In this document: in pieces, positions 1 to 7,889 of the stretch
Layout of the letters: each line of letters starts with the position of its first letter
Position numbering within the stretch: position 1 is the stretch's first letter
Source: Solirubrobacterales bacterium
GTDB taxonomy: Bacteria > Actinomycetota > Thermoleophilia > Solirubrobacterales > Solirubrobacteraceae
DNA: 36,664 nt
Assembly: GCA_019241635.1 (NCBI GenBank)
Contig: JAFAWR010000007.1
Location: 1-36,664 of the forward strand
Direction of reading: 5' to 3'
Made by a program: the position numbers and the translations under genes
Notes under the pieces: generated by a model
The model's database searches: none
Told to the model about the DNA's origin: nothing
Seen by the model: the letters and a program-made list of their open reading frames with translations, nothing else

Positions 1-1
1 C

Positions 2-277
2 TTCGCCTTCGCGGTACTCGCGGGGTCATATCTGGGCCTGCTTGGGGATCGCCACCAACAGCACCGGTCTCGGGCGGCGACCACACTCACGCGAGTCTTC
101 GTCGCGACGAGCGCGAGCGTTCCCGTCGCGATCGCGTTTCGCACAGCGATCTGGTCGCTCCTCGGCGTTCCGCACAAGAGCTTCAGCTGGCTGACACTCG
201 ACGTGACCGTCCTCGCCGTTGCCGCCATCGTGGCGATGCTCACGTTGGTGGTCGATTGGCGACTGCGACGCCGCTGA
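2..277 (+). CDS. C-terminal end of a membrane protein (5' end outside window)
   Basis: An open frame enters from the left edge and stops with TGA at 275-277, giving the last 91 residues of a protein. The fragment starts with a hydrophobic stretch (FAFAVLAGSYLGLL), has an Arg/His/Gln-rich segment, a second semi-hydrophobic stretch (VFVATSASVPVAIAF) and a clear membrane helix near the end (LTVLAVAAIVAMLTLVV, approximately residues 70-85), and closes with a basic tail WRLRRR as expected for a cytoplasmic end. Family cannot be assigned from this much sequence. It lies about 160 bp upstream of the large regulator, so the two are probably separate transcription units. Confidence 0.6.
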   Translation, partial: FAFAVLAGSYLGLLGDRHQQHRSRAATTLTRVFVATSASVPVAIAFRTAIWSLLGVPHKSFSWLTLDVTVLAVAAIVAMLTLVVDWRLRRR

Positions 278-434
278 TCACCAAAGCATCACTGCTGGCG
301 TCGTGCGAGCAGCGAGAGCTGGCCGGTGCCGGCGGCGGGCAGGGTAGACCTTTTAGTTGTCGTCCGCCGGGTGGGCGCGGCGATGGTTGCTATGAGGATG
401 TGCGATCCGTCGGGGCGTGCGAGGGACTAGGAGC

Positions 435-3400
435 GTGACCGAGCGTGCGGGCGCGTATGTGAGGCGTGAGCGCCTCCTGGCCGCGCTGAAGTCGAGCCGG
501 GTTGTGGCGGTCGAGGCGGGGGCCGGGTACGGCAAGTCGGTGCTGGCGTCTCAGCTGCGTGAGGAGCTTGGGATCGCAACCGTCTATCTGCCGCTGGATT
601 CGGCTGATACAGCGCCCGCGATGCTGATTGCGTCCGTGCGCCGCGCATTGCGTGCGGCGCGGCTGTCCGACCTCGCCGCGGCAGTCGGCGACTGGCCGAG
701 CGAACCGGCGGCGTGGGTCGACAGGCTGCTGGACGTCCTGGCGAACGTCGAGGGGGAACTGCTGTTGATCGTCGACGATGCGCATCGCCTTGGTTTCGAG
801 GCGGCGTCGCTCGTCGTGCGCCTGGCCCGCGGCCTGCCGGCGCGGCATCGCCTGTTGGTGTGCGCGCGGAGGCTGGCAGGTCCGCTGGCGTCGGGGCTGG
901 GAATCGAGGGAGCGGTGACGCTTGATGCGAGTGCACTTGCGTTCACGGTCGATGAGGCCCAGAAGCTGATCGAGGGTCGTCGCGGCAGGCGGCCCGCGCC
1001 AGCGGAGCTGCGGTCGCTGGTCGAGGCGACGGGGGGATGGGCAACGGCTCTGGTGTTGTCGGCGAGCTGGGGTTCGGACGACGTGGCCGCGAGCTCCGGG
1101 ATTCGCGGATCGGAGCTGATCGGAGCCGCGCTGCGCCGGATCCTCGAGCCCGTTTCCGCGAGGGAGCGAGAGGCGCTCGCCTGGCTGGCGCATCTGCCGC
1201 TGATCTCGCCTGGCCTGTGCGAGGCCTTGGCGGGGGAGCTGGCGTTCGAGCGCTTCGTGGAGGCGGGGCTGCCCCTAGCTCGTACGGCCTCGGGATGGTG
1301 GGAGTTGCCGGGCCCGGTAGCCGAGGAGCTTATGGCGCGCGCGCCGCTGCCCGGGCACGCCGCGCAAGCCGCGGCCGATGTCTATTCGAGCGAGGGCGAG
1401 TTGCTGGCGGCGGTCCGCGTGCTGCTGGCTAGTGGGTTGAATCTGCGGGCAGCGGCGCTGCTCGAGCGGGTCTTGCCACGGGATCTGGAGGAGCTCGGAG
1501 TCGCGGCCTTACGCGACCTTGCCGAGGCGCTCCCCGACGAGGCGCTGGCGGCGCACCCAGGCGTGCTGCTGCACCTTGCGCGGATCGCGGAGGCGACGCA
1601 ACAAAGGAGGGTTCGCACCGCGGCGCTGGACCGCGCACGCCGGCTGCTCGCGTTCGCGGCGGATGCGATCGATTCGGCAATCGGGCTCGAGCTCGACGCG
1701 GAGGTTGCGCGCGATCTGGCCTGGGATGAGCGGACGCGAGCGGACGCACTGACGCTTGCCTCCTCCGTGATCGATCGCGCGAGCGAGGCGCAGTTGATTG
1801 CCCGCGCCAGGGCGCTGGACGTACTCGGACGCATTACGTCGTGGTTGAGCAGCGACGGTCCGCTACCCGAGTCGGAGGGGCTGCTGGCCGAGTCGGCGCG
1901 GCTCGCGCGCCGGGTTGGCCAGCCGACGTGGGACGCGCAGGCGCTGGTTGCATTGGCGGTAGGGCTGCATTTCGCGCAGTGCCGGTTCGAGCGGGCGCTG
2001 GAGCTCCTCGACGAGGCGCTGGCTGAGCTGCCGGCGCGAAACCCATACCGGGTGAATGTGTTGACCTGGCGCGCGGAGGTGCTGCTCGAGGTCGGTCGTT
2101 ATGCCGAGGCTGAGGCATGCGTGGCCGAGATGCGTGAGATCGGGCGGCTATCGCGTGAGCAATGGATGCTTGCCTACTCGTTCTGGAACGAGGCGAACAT
2201 TGCCTCCTATCAAGGCGACGGTCCGCGCGCCCGGGCCGCGGTCCTAGCGGCCGAGCAGCATCGTGATGAGTGGTTTCGGCAGCCGTCGGGGGTTGAGTTC
2301 CTCGCCCAGGTGGCCGATTGTCTGGACCGGGTCGGCGAGCAGGAGCTTGCGCGCGACTACCTGCGCCGTGCCGGGGAACGCATCGCGGGCGTTGAACGGC
2401 CGGTGCGGCTTTACGAGGCTGCGGTGCTGGCCCGCTCCGGCCCTCCGCAGCAGGGCCGTCGCGCGGTTGACTCGGTGCTCGCAGAGGTGGTGGTCGAGCC
2501 GCAACAGCGGTGGCCGCTGATGGTTCTGCGTGCCTACGTGGCGCTGCGAGGTGAGGATCCCGATGCTGGACGACTCGCGGCGGAGGCGTTCGACACGTGC
2601 GCGGCGCTCGGGCACCCGGACGGGCCGCTGCTGCGTGAGCGAGCGGCCGCCGACGCGATCTTGCCGTTAGGGGCGGCGGCGGGATCGCGCGCCGCGGCCA
2701 GGCTGCTCGAGCGCGGCGCGCGGATCCAGGTGCGGGTGTTGGGCGGGTTTGAGGTTCGTCGCGCGGGGCGGGCGGTGGAGCTGCCGGCGGGGCGCCCGGC
2801 GAAGGCGGTGCGGGCGGTGGCAGCGGCCGGAGGGCGGATGCACGCCGAGGAGCTGATCGAGCTGCTGTGGCCGGAAGCGCCACTCGATCTCGGGCGAAAC
2901 CGGCTACGCAACCTGCTGAGCCGTCTTCGGTTGGCAAGCGGCGCGCTGCTCCTGCGCGAGCGTGAGCTCGTCGTGTTGGCGTCGGGCTGCGACATCGACG
3001 CGGATGGGTTCGCGGCCGACGCGCGCGCGGCGCTCGCCGCTCGATCGAGTGGCCAGGCGCGCCGCGCTGAAGTCCTGGCGTTCGGGGCGCTGGAGCGCTA
3101 CCAGGGGGAGCTGTTGCCGGATGACCGGTACGAGGGTTGGGCGGCCGGACCGCGCGAGCGGCTGCGTATGCAGTTCCTCGAGATGCTGGACATCCTGGCT
3201 TCCGGTGCCGAGCAGCGCGCCGAGATCGACGAAGCGGTGCGGGTACTCGAGCGGGCCCTCGAAGCGGAGCCTTACGACGAGCAGCGCTACGTTCGCTTGG
3301 CGCAGCTGCTCTTGTCGCAGGGCCGCGCGGGCAGCGCGCTCGCAGCCCTACGCCGTGCCCGCGCTGCGCTGGATGACCTTGGCCTCGTCCCATCCGCCGA

Positions 3401-3458
3401 GCTCGAGGCGCTGGAGCGCTCCTTACGCCGGCGTGACGCGCCCCAAGACCTCGTTTAA
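435..3458 (+). CDS. MalT-like NTPase / TPR / SARP (BTAD) transcriptional regulator
   Basis: Large regulator of about 1007 residues. The N-terminus carries a P-loop (GAGYGKSV, about residues 31-38) and a Walker B-like LLLIVDDAH (about 110-118), as in STAND NTPases of the MalT/LAL group. The middle is a long helical, TPR-like solenoid (about 330-740). The C-terminus has a winged helix (LGGFEVRRAGRAVELP onward, with LIELLWPEA and NRLRNLLSRLR) followed by a bacterial transcriptional activator domain (RYQGELLPDD..., about 790-1005). The winged helix and BTAD are thus C-terminal, unlike the AfsR order, and replace the LuxR helix-turn-helix usual in MalT. The protein probably senses a ligand with the NTPase/TPR part and binds DNA with the C-terminus. 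I chose GTG 435 because GAGGGA (421-426) sits 8 nt upstream; GTG 417 is the alternative. The target may be the secreted-protein genes just downstream (inference). Confidence 0.85.
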   Translation: MTERAGAYVRRERLLAALKSSRVVAVEAGAGYGKSVLASQLREELGIATVYLPLDSADTAPAMLIASVRRALRAARLSDLAAAVGDWPSEPAAWVDRLLDVLANVEGELLLIVDDAHRLGFEAASLVVRLARGLPARHRLLVCARRLAGPLASGLGIEGAVTLDASALAFTVDEAQKLIEGRRGRRPAPAELRSLVEATGGWATALVLSASWGSDDVAASSGIRGSELIGAALRRILEPVSAREREALAWLAHLPLISPGLCEALAGELAFERFVEAGLPLARTASGWWELPGPVAEELMARAPLPGHAAQAAADVYSSEGELLAAVRVLLASGLNLRAAALLERVLPRDLEELGVAALRDLAEALPDEALAAHPGVLLHLARIAEATQQRRVRTAALDRARRLLAFAADAIDSAIGLELDAEVARDLAWDERTRADALTLASSVIDRASEAQLIARARALDVLGRITSWLSSDGPLPESEGLLAESARLARRVGQPTWDAQALVALAVGLHFAQCRFERALELLDEALAELPARNPYRVNVLTWRAEVLLEVGRYAEAEACVAEMREIGRLSREQWMLAYSFWNEANIASYQGDGPRARAAVLAAEQHRDEWFRQPSGVEFLAQVADCLDRVGEQELARDYLRRAGERIAGVERPVRLYEAAVLARSGPPQQGRRAVDSVLAEVVVEPQQRWPLMVLRAYVALRGEDPDAGRLAAEAFDTCAALGHPDGPLLRERAAADAILPLGAAAGSRAAARLLERGARIQVRVLGGFEVRRAGRAVELPAGRPAKAVRAVAAAGGRMHAEELIELLWPEAPLDLGRNRLRNLLSRLRLASGALLLRERELVVLASGCDIDADGFAADARAALAARSSGQARRAEVLAFGALERYQGELLPDDRYEGWAAGPRERLRMQFLEMLDILASGAEQRAEIDEAVRVLERALEAEPYDEQRYVRLAQLLLSQGRAGSALAALRRARAALDDLGLVPSAELEALERSLRRRDAPQDLV

Positions 3459-3480
3459 CGCTCGTTGGACATCGGGCTCG

Positions 3481-3492
3481 TAGGGTGGGGTC
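3481..3492 (+). promoter_or_regulatory. Possible leaderless -10 element before the 67-aa gene
   Basis: TAGGGT at 3481-3486 fits the TANNNT consensus and ends 6 nt before GTG 3493, so transcription could begin at or next to the start codon. No convincing -35 is visible at 16-18 bp. The GGGTGGGG stretch could instead act as a weak ribosome binding site. Confidence 0.3.
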
Positions 3493-3696
3493 GTGCTTGC
3501 CTCGTTCGTGCTCAGGCTGGACCCGGAGGCCCTCGCGCAGCGTCAGATCATCGGCCGCGCGGAGGCGGTTTGGAGTGCTCAGGAGACGGCGATTCGCAGC
3601 GCCGAGGAGCTGATCAGCTTCCTCTACGGCAGCGCCGCGATGAGTGATGAGGCTGCGATTGCGGTGTCGCGTGAGTCCAAGGGGGTTGTGGGTTGA
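3493..3696 (+). CDS. Small hypothetical protein, 67 aa
   Basis: A 67-residue protein that I do not recognise. It begins MLASFVLRLDPEALAQRQIIGRAEAVW, is predicted largely helical and amphipathic, and lacks a signal peptide or metal-binding residues. The start is GTG 3493, 34 bp after the large regulator stops. Its TGA (3694-3696) overlaps the TTG start of the next gene by 4 bp, so the two are probably translationally coupled. The position between a regulator and a secreted protein suggests an accessory or regulatory role, but nothing in the sequence shows a function. Shadow coding is unlikely because the frame is compatible with both neighbours and there is no competing gene here. Confidence 0.6.
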   Translation: MLASFVLRLDPEALAQRQIIGRAEAVWSAQETAIRSAEELISFLYGSAAMSDEAAIAVSRESKGVVG

Positions 3697-5222
3697 GTGA
3701 GCGAATTCGTGGGGTGGAGGACGTTTGGCCGAAGCGCGGGCTAGGGGCGCCGCGCGCGGGCTTTGCCGCCCGCGCGAGCCGAGTGCTGCTCGGCACGGTT
3801 GCCATGGCCGTCCTGATCGCGGTCGGCGCTGGGCCGGCGTCGGCGTCGTCGCTGTGCACGGACTGCACCGCGTCCTACTCGGGGACCTGGTCGGTTCAGA
3901 CCTCCGCCAACGCGGTGGTGACGCTGAACTTCACCGAGAGCCTTCAGTCCGGGAATTGGTCGCTCACCAGTGCGAGCGGCAGCTACTCCGAGCCGGCCGA
4001 CCCGAGTCACCACTACCCCGGCTGCAGCGCGACGCTTAGTCTGAACCCGTCCGCGGCGTCGATGCTCGGCAGCTACGGTCCCAATGTCACCATCCGCCGC
4101 AGTGGCTACTGGACGGCCGAGCTCTTCCCGCCGACCTATTGGGGCTCTTCGGGCGACCCGATCAATAGTTCGGCCACGATGTACGATTGCGCCTCCTCGG
4201 CGCGGGTCGACTACGCCGGACTCAGTCAGGGCCTCAGTGGTCCGGAGTGTCACTTCGATCCGACGGCTGGTAACACTGAGGCGATCGATTTCCCCGTGGG
4301 GTCGAGCTACACCGTGCAGGACAACTGCTCAGGCACGGTCACCAACAACGGTGTCGACTACAGTGCGGGCCTCCAGTCGACGGTGACGTTCACCTCGCCT
4401 GGAGTCGCCCCTCCCGGCTCCACCGGCCCTACGGGCCCTGGACCGTACTCTGGGCCGCCACCGGTCTACGGGCCGTACTACCCGCAGGCGAAGGCTGATG
4501 CCCGCGACGACATGCGCCTGCACGCGATCCCGAACGCAATCGACTACTGCCTTCCGTTCACGAGCGGTGCCTTGCTCACCGGAGCAGGTGTGTTGAGTTC
4601 CGGGCTGCCGGGTGCCGGGATCACGCTCGTCGTCTCAGGTTCGGTGACCGCGTCGGCCACAGCGCCGTTCTGCGCCGCGACAATCAAGCGCCTCGTCATG
4701 GACTACAGGACGTATGAGGACCCGCCCCGCAGCGACTTCTGGGCGATCGCGCGGCCGGCGCCCGCGCACGCCGCTGCGCTCCCCGGATGCTCACGCTTCG
4801 CTGCCGCAGCTGCCCAGCTTTGCCGGGCATTGCGCGCCGCCGAGCGCAGGTGGGTGACCTCCGCGGCGGATTCCGAGTCGGTGGCCGCGGCGATCGACGC
4901 GACCGTGAGCCGCGAGCATGCCGCCGCGATGGCGGGACAGCAGGGCGCCGTGAACGCGCAGGACGCGGCGCTGAAGCCTCTCCTCGCCGATCGCCATCGG
5001 GCCACCGCCGCGGAGAGGGCGGCAGGTCGGGCCGTTGCCTCCGTGTTGCGCGCCGCCCACCTCCAACTCCGCCTCACCAGGACTCAGTCCGCCCGTTTGA
5101 TCGCGCTGGTCAAGCGTCGTATCTCCGCCAACGGCATCCCGGCCGTCGACGTGATCGGCATCGATCCAGCGGCCTTTCAACCGCGCGCGCATGATCTGCT
5201 CGCGGGGCTGGGCTTGCTGTAG
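3693..5222 (+). CDS. Secreted hypothetical protein with Gly/Pro linker, 509 aa
   Basis: The N-terminus has a basic region and hydrophobic core (RVLLGTVAMAVLIAVGAGPASASS, about residues 29-52) with an Ala-X-Ala cleavage site, so export by Sec is likely. After cleavage comes a Ser/Thr/Tyr-rich, beta-type domain (about 53-235) with scattered cysteines (CTDC, YPGCS, MYDCA, GPECH, DNCSG) that could form disulfides. A Gly/Pro-rich linker (PPGSTGPTGPGPYSGPPP, about 240-265) leads to a mostly helical C-terminal part (about 270-509) rich in Ala and Arg, with a hydrophobic patch (LLTGAGVLSSGLPGAGITLVVSGS). No catalytic motif is recognised. The TTG start overlaps the stop of the 67-aa gene (TTGA). Confidence 0.7.
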   Translation: MSERIRGVEDVWPKRGLGAPRAGFAARASRVLLGTVAMAVLIAVGAGPASASSLCTDCTASYSGTWSVQTSANAVVTLNFTESLQSGNWSLTSASGSYSEPADPSHHYPGCSATLSLNPSAASMLGSYGPNVTIRRSGYWTAELFPPTYWGSSGDPINSSATMYDCASSARVDYAGLSQGLSGPECHFDPTAGNTEAIDFPVGSSYTVQDNCSGTVTNNGVDYSAGLQSTVTFTSPGVAPPGSTGPTGPGPYSGPPPVYGPYYPQAKADARDDMRLHAIPNAIDYCLPFTSGALLTGAGVLSSGLPGAGITLVVSGSVTASATAPFCAATIKRLVMDYRTYEDPPRSDFWAIARPAPAHAAALPGCSRFAAAAAQLCRALRAAERRWVTSAADSESVAAAIDATVSREHAAAMAGQQGAVNAQDAALKPLLADRHRATAAERAAGRAVASVLRAAHLQLRLTRTQSARLIALVKRRISANGIPAVDVIGIDPAAFQPRAHDLLAGLGLL

Positions 5223-5318
5223 CGACGCTCCAGGCCGTGGTTGCCGGACAACCGGCGCTACCGTTCGGGACGACTTCCCCACCGATGATTTCTCGGCGCT
5301 TCGGCGATCTTGGCTGCA

Positions 5319-5921
5319 ATGAAACCAACCACGTGCCACATGTCCATCTCTCTCGACGGCTTCGTCGCCGGCCCCGATCAGAGCCGCGAGAACCCGCTTG
5401 GCGTCGGCGGCCTGGAGCTCCACCACTGGCACCTCGACGAGCCCTTCCATGAAGCCGATGCCCGTGTCCGCGATGAGCTCCTGACGCCGTGCGGAGCGTA
5501 CGTGATGGGCCGCAACATGTTTGGCCCGGTTCGAGGCCCGTGGGACGAGGATTGGCGCGGGTGGTGGGGCGAGGAGCCCCCCTATCACGCTCCCGTGTTC
5601 GTTCTCACCCACTACCCGCACGACCCGATCCCGTTGGAGGGCGGCACGACGTTCCACTTCATCACCGAAGGCTTCGATGTCGCCTTCGAGCGCGCGCAGG
5701 AGGCGGCCGGCGAGGGCGGCGTCGACATCGCCGGTGGCGCCTCGACCGTTCGCCAGGCGTTTGCTGCCGGCGTGATCGACGAGCTTATGCTCGATGTCGC
5801 CCCCGTCCTGCTCAGCGCCGGCGAGCGCCTGTTCGACGGGGTGAAAGATCCCGGTCTAGAGCCCGTTGAGGTCATTCACTCTCCGCGGGCGACGCACATT
5901 CGCTATCGCGTCGGCCGCTGA
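5319..5921 (+). CDS. RibD C-terminal / dihydrofolate reductase-like protein
   Basis: A 200-residue protein of the RibD_C family (NADPH-dependent reductases with the DHFR fold). It opens with the characteristic first strand and loop SISLDGFVAGPDQ (about residues 8-20), contains GGRNMFGPVRGPW-like sequence (YVMGRNMFGP) in the middle, and has the nucleotide-binding GGASTVRQAFAAGVIDEL followed by VAPVLLSAGERLFDG near the C-terminus. Family members reduce pyrimidine or pterin-type substrates; many stand-alone homologues such as this have no assigned substrate. ATG 5319 is chosen because the conserved domain begins a few residues later; no strong Shine-Dalgarno is visible. It converges with tatC, and the roughly 107-bp gap contains two short GC palindromes (5923-5932 and 5937-5950) that may serve as a shared terminator. 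Confidence 0.88.
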   Translation: MKPTTCHMSISLDGFVAGPDQSRENPLGVGGLELHHWHLDEPFHEADARVRDELLTPCGAYVMGRNMFGPVRGPWDEDWRGWWGEEPPYHAPVFVLTHYPHDPIPLEGGTTFHFITEGFDVAFERAQEAAGEGGVDIAGGASTVRQAFAAGVIDELMLDVAPVLLSAGERLFDGVKDPGLEPVEVIHSPRATHIRYRVGR

Positions 5922-6028
5922 CTCGCCGGCGAAGCAGTCGCCGCGGCGACCAGGCGGGGCGGTTGTTCTCGATGTGCACGAGCGCACTCTGCGCCGGCGT
6001 CTTGAAGGCACAGAAGGCGCCGGGTCGG

Positions 6029-7021
6029 TCAGGCGCCGGCGTCGGCGGCCAGTCCGGTGGCGGCGCCTGCGCGACGGGCGCGTCGGTCCGCAATCGCAGC
6101 CACCAGCAGGCTGGCCTCGAACAGCAGATACAGCGGCACGGTCTCGAGCGCCATCGTGATCGCGTCTCCGGGAAGCAGCGCGGCGATCAGCGCACACGCC
6201 CCGAGCGCGTACCGGCGGCTCCGCCGCAATCGCTCGACTGTCACCAGTCCGGCACGGGTGACGGCCAGAATTGCCACCGGCAATTCAAATAGCAGGCCCA
6301 TAGTCAGCAGCGTGGTGGCGGCGAACTTGTAGTACTGGCTGGCCTGCACCAGCACGTTGAACTGGTCGGAGTTGAAATTCTGAAAGAACCGCACCGCGGC
6401 CGGAAGCACCGCGAAATAGCCGAATGCAATCCCCGCGAGGAACAGCCCCGGCACGGCCGGCAGAAGCGGCCGCAGCCGGTTGCGCAGCGCGGGCTCGACG
6501 GCCGGCGCCAGAAACGCGTAGGCCTGGAGCAGCAGCACCGGCAGGGCGAGGATCAGCGCGAAGATCAGTGTGACCGTGACCGTGGTGGTGAACGGCTCGC
6601 CGATCCCGAGCGTGATCGGGCGATCGCCCTGCGCCGGCGCGGACAGCTGGCCGACGTCGACCTGGAGGCGGTGGGCGACATGCTCCAGCGTTCCGGACGG
6701 CGCGAGCGGCGGCCGGGCGTGCTCGAGCGCGCCGACCACCGTCCGAAGCTGGATCGCCACGTCGCGCGCGCTTCGCTGGACCGTATAGGTCGCGCCGAGG
6801 GGACCCCGGCCGGCGCGCACTTGCGCTTGGGTCTGATGCGCCAGCGGTCGGTTGATCAGCCCGAGCAGACGATGGTTCTGCCAGAAGCAGAGCCCGAACG
6901 CTATGCCGAGCGCGAGCAGCGACACGATGATCCGCGTGCGGAGCTCATCCAGATGCGAAACCAGGCTCACTTGGTCGTCATAGCCCACCGCCCGCAGCCG
7001 CGGCCGATCTCTGAGGCGCAT
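6029..7021 (-). CDS. tatC: Sec-independent protein translocase TatC
   Basis: A 330-residue multi-helix membrane protein. It shows the TatC hallmarks: SHLDELRTR before the first membrane helix (residues 22-30), GEPF (141-144) ahead of the second, and FELP in the fourth-helix region. TatC recognises twin-arginine signal peptides and docks TatA for export of folded proteins. The first external loop (about residues 48-146) is roughly 95 residues, considerably longer than the short loop of the enterobacterial protein, with many Gln, Arg and Pro residues. It follows tatA with 21 bp between, on the same strand; no tatB is seen nearby, so this looks like a minimal TatAC system. Start ATG 7021. Confidence 0.95.
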   Translation of the reverse strand: MRLRDRPRLRAVGYDDQVSLVSHLDELRTRIIVSLLALGIAFGLCFWQNHRLLGLINRPLAHQTQAQVRAGRGPLGATYTVQRSARDVAIQLRTVVGALEHARPPLAPSGTLEHVAHRLQVDVGQLSAPAQGDRPITLGIGEPFTTTVTVTLIFALILALPVLLLQAYAFLAPAVEPALRNRLRPLLPAVPGLFLAGIAFGYFAVLPAAVRFFQNFNSDQFNVLVQASQYYKFAATTLLTMGLLFELPVAILAVTRAGLVTVERLRRSRRYALGACALIAALLPGDAITMALETVPLYLLFEASLLVAAIADRRARRAGAATGLAADAGA

Positions 7022-7042
7022 GATGGAGCCGAACCGCTCGGC

Positions 7043-7294
7043 CTACGCGACCGGACGCTCGACCCGCTCGACCCGCTCGACGTGGCCAGTGTCGCGGCCG
7101 GTCGCGGGCTCCGCGTGCGCGGCGCTCAGCACTGCCTGCGGGTCGGTGTGTGCCTCTCCGCTGACCGACTCCTTGAAGCCGCGCAGGCCGGACCCGAGCG
7201 AGCGGCCCATCTCCGGCAGGCGCTTGGCGCCGAACACCAGCAACAGGATGACGAGCAGAAAAGCGAGATGAATGGGATTGTCCAGACCAACCAT
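7043..7294 (-). CDS. tatA: Sec-independent protein translocase TatA/E
   Basis: An 83-residue protein with the TatA plan: a short N-terminal membrane helix (IHLAFLLVILLLVFG, about residues 8-22), the hinge sequence GAKRLPEMGRSLGSGLRGFKESV forming the amphipathic helix, and a charged, disordered tail ending in a VERVERVER repeat. TatA multimers form the translocation site with TatC, encoded 21 bp downstream. The start ATG 7294 is preceded by a GGAGAGG ribosome binding site. It could be called TatB by position, but the tail is short and the hinge is TatA-like. Confidence 0.95.
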   Translation of the reverse strand: MVGLDNPIHLAFLLVILLLVFGAKRLPEMGRSLGSGLRGFKESVSGEAHTDPQAVLSAAHAEPATGRDTGHVERVERVERPVA

Positions 7295-7410
7295 GCCTCT
7301 CCAATCGATTCGTTGACCTGTCCTTTCCTACGCACGAGCCGCCCGCGTGGATCACACGCGAGATCCGATTCGCGTCAGACCGACAGCCGCCGCCCGCGGC
7401 ACGCCGGCGT

Positions 7411-7848
7411 TCAGTGCAGCTCTTCGGCGAGTCCGATCAGAAGTCCGCCGGGACCGCGGATGTAGCAGAGCCGGTACACGTCTTCGTACTGGACGATCTC
7501 GCCTACGAGCTGGGCGCCGTGCTTGCCGAGCCGGTCGAGCGTGTCGTCGATGTCGTCCACGCTGAACATGACGCGCAGATAGCCGAGGGCGTTCACCGGC
7601 GCGTTGCGGTGATCCGCGACCGGAGGCGGCGTGAGAAACCGGGAGAGCTCGAGCCGGCTGTGGCCGTCCGGCGTGCGCATCATGGCGATCTCGACGCGCT
7701 GGTCGCCCAGTCCGGTGACGCGCCCTGCCCATTCCCCTTCGACGGTGGCTTGTCCCTCGAGCTCGAGGCCGAGCTCGCAGAAGAACGCGATCGTCGCCGG
7801 TAGGTCCTCGACGACCACGCCGACGTTGTCCATCCGTTGAAGCGTCAT
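7411..7848 (-). CDS. VOC (glyoxalase/bleomycin resistance) family protein
   Basis: A 145-residue protein with two beta-alpha-beta-beta-beta units typical of the vicinal oxygen chelate fold: MDNVGVVVEDLPATIAFFCELGLELEG at the N-terminus and LGYLRVMFSVDDIDDTLDRLGKHGAQLVGEI in the second half, ending YIRGPGGLLIGLAEELH. The residue after RGPGG in catalytic homologues is followed by a conserved Glu near the end, seen here in GLAEEL. The substrate cannot be told. ATG 7848 is chosen because the domain starts directly there and GGTGG lies 4 nt upstream; ATG 7863 (GGGGA upstream) is a possible alternative. The frame stays open further upstream into the next gene, but that region is not VOC-like. Confidence 0.85.
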   Translation of the reverse strand: MTLQRMDNVGVVVEDLPATIAFFCELGLELEGQATVEGEWAGRVTGLGDQRVEIAMMRTPDGHSRLELSRFLTPPPVADHRNAPVNALGYLRVMFSVDDIDDTLDRLGKHGAQLVGEIVQYEDVYRLCYIRGPGGLLIGLAEELH

Positions 7849-7889
7849 CTGACCACCGTGCATTGTGTCGTAATCCCCGGATCGGCTAT

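Noticed and set aside
1834-3393. Long open frame on the minus strand opposite the large regulator
   Set aside because: It is rich in Arg, Pro and Ala with no domain, and lies wholly antisense to a well-supported gene; high GC content makes such frames common.
7040-7085. GCTCGACCC-type short repeats near the tatA end
   Set aside because: They encode the VERVERVER tail of TatA and reflect coding low complexity, not a CRISPR or regulatory array.
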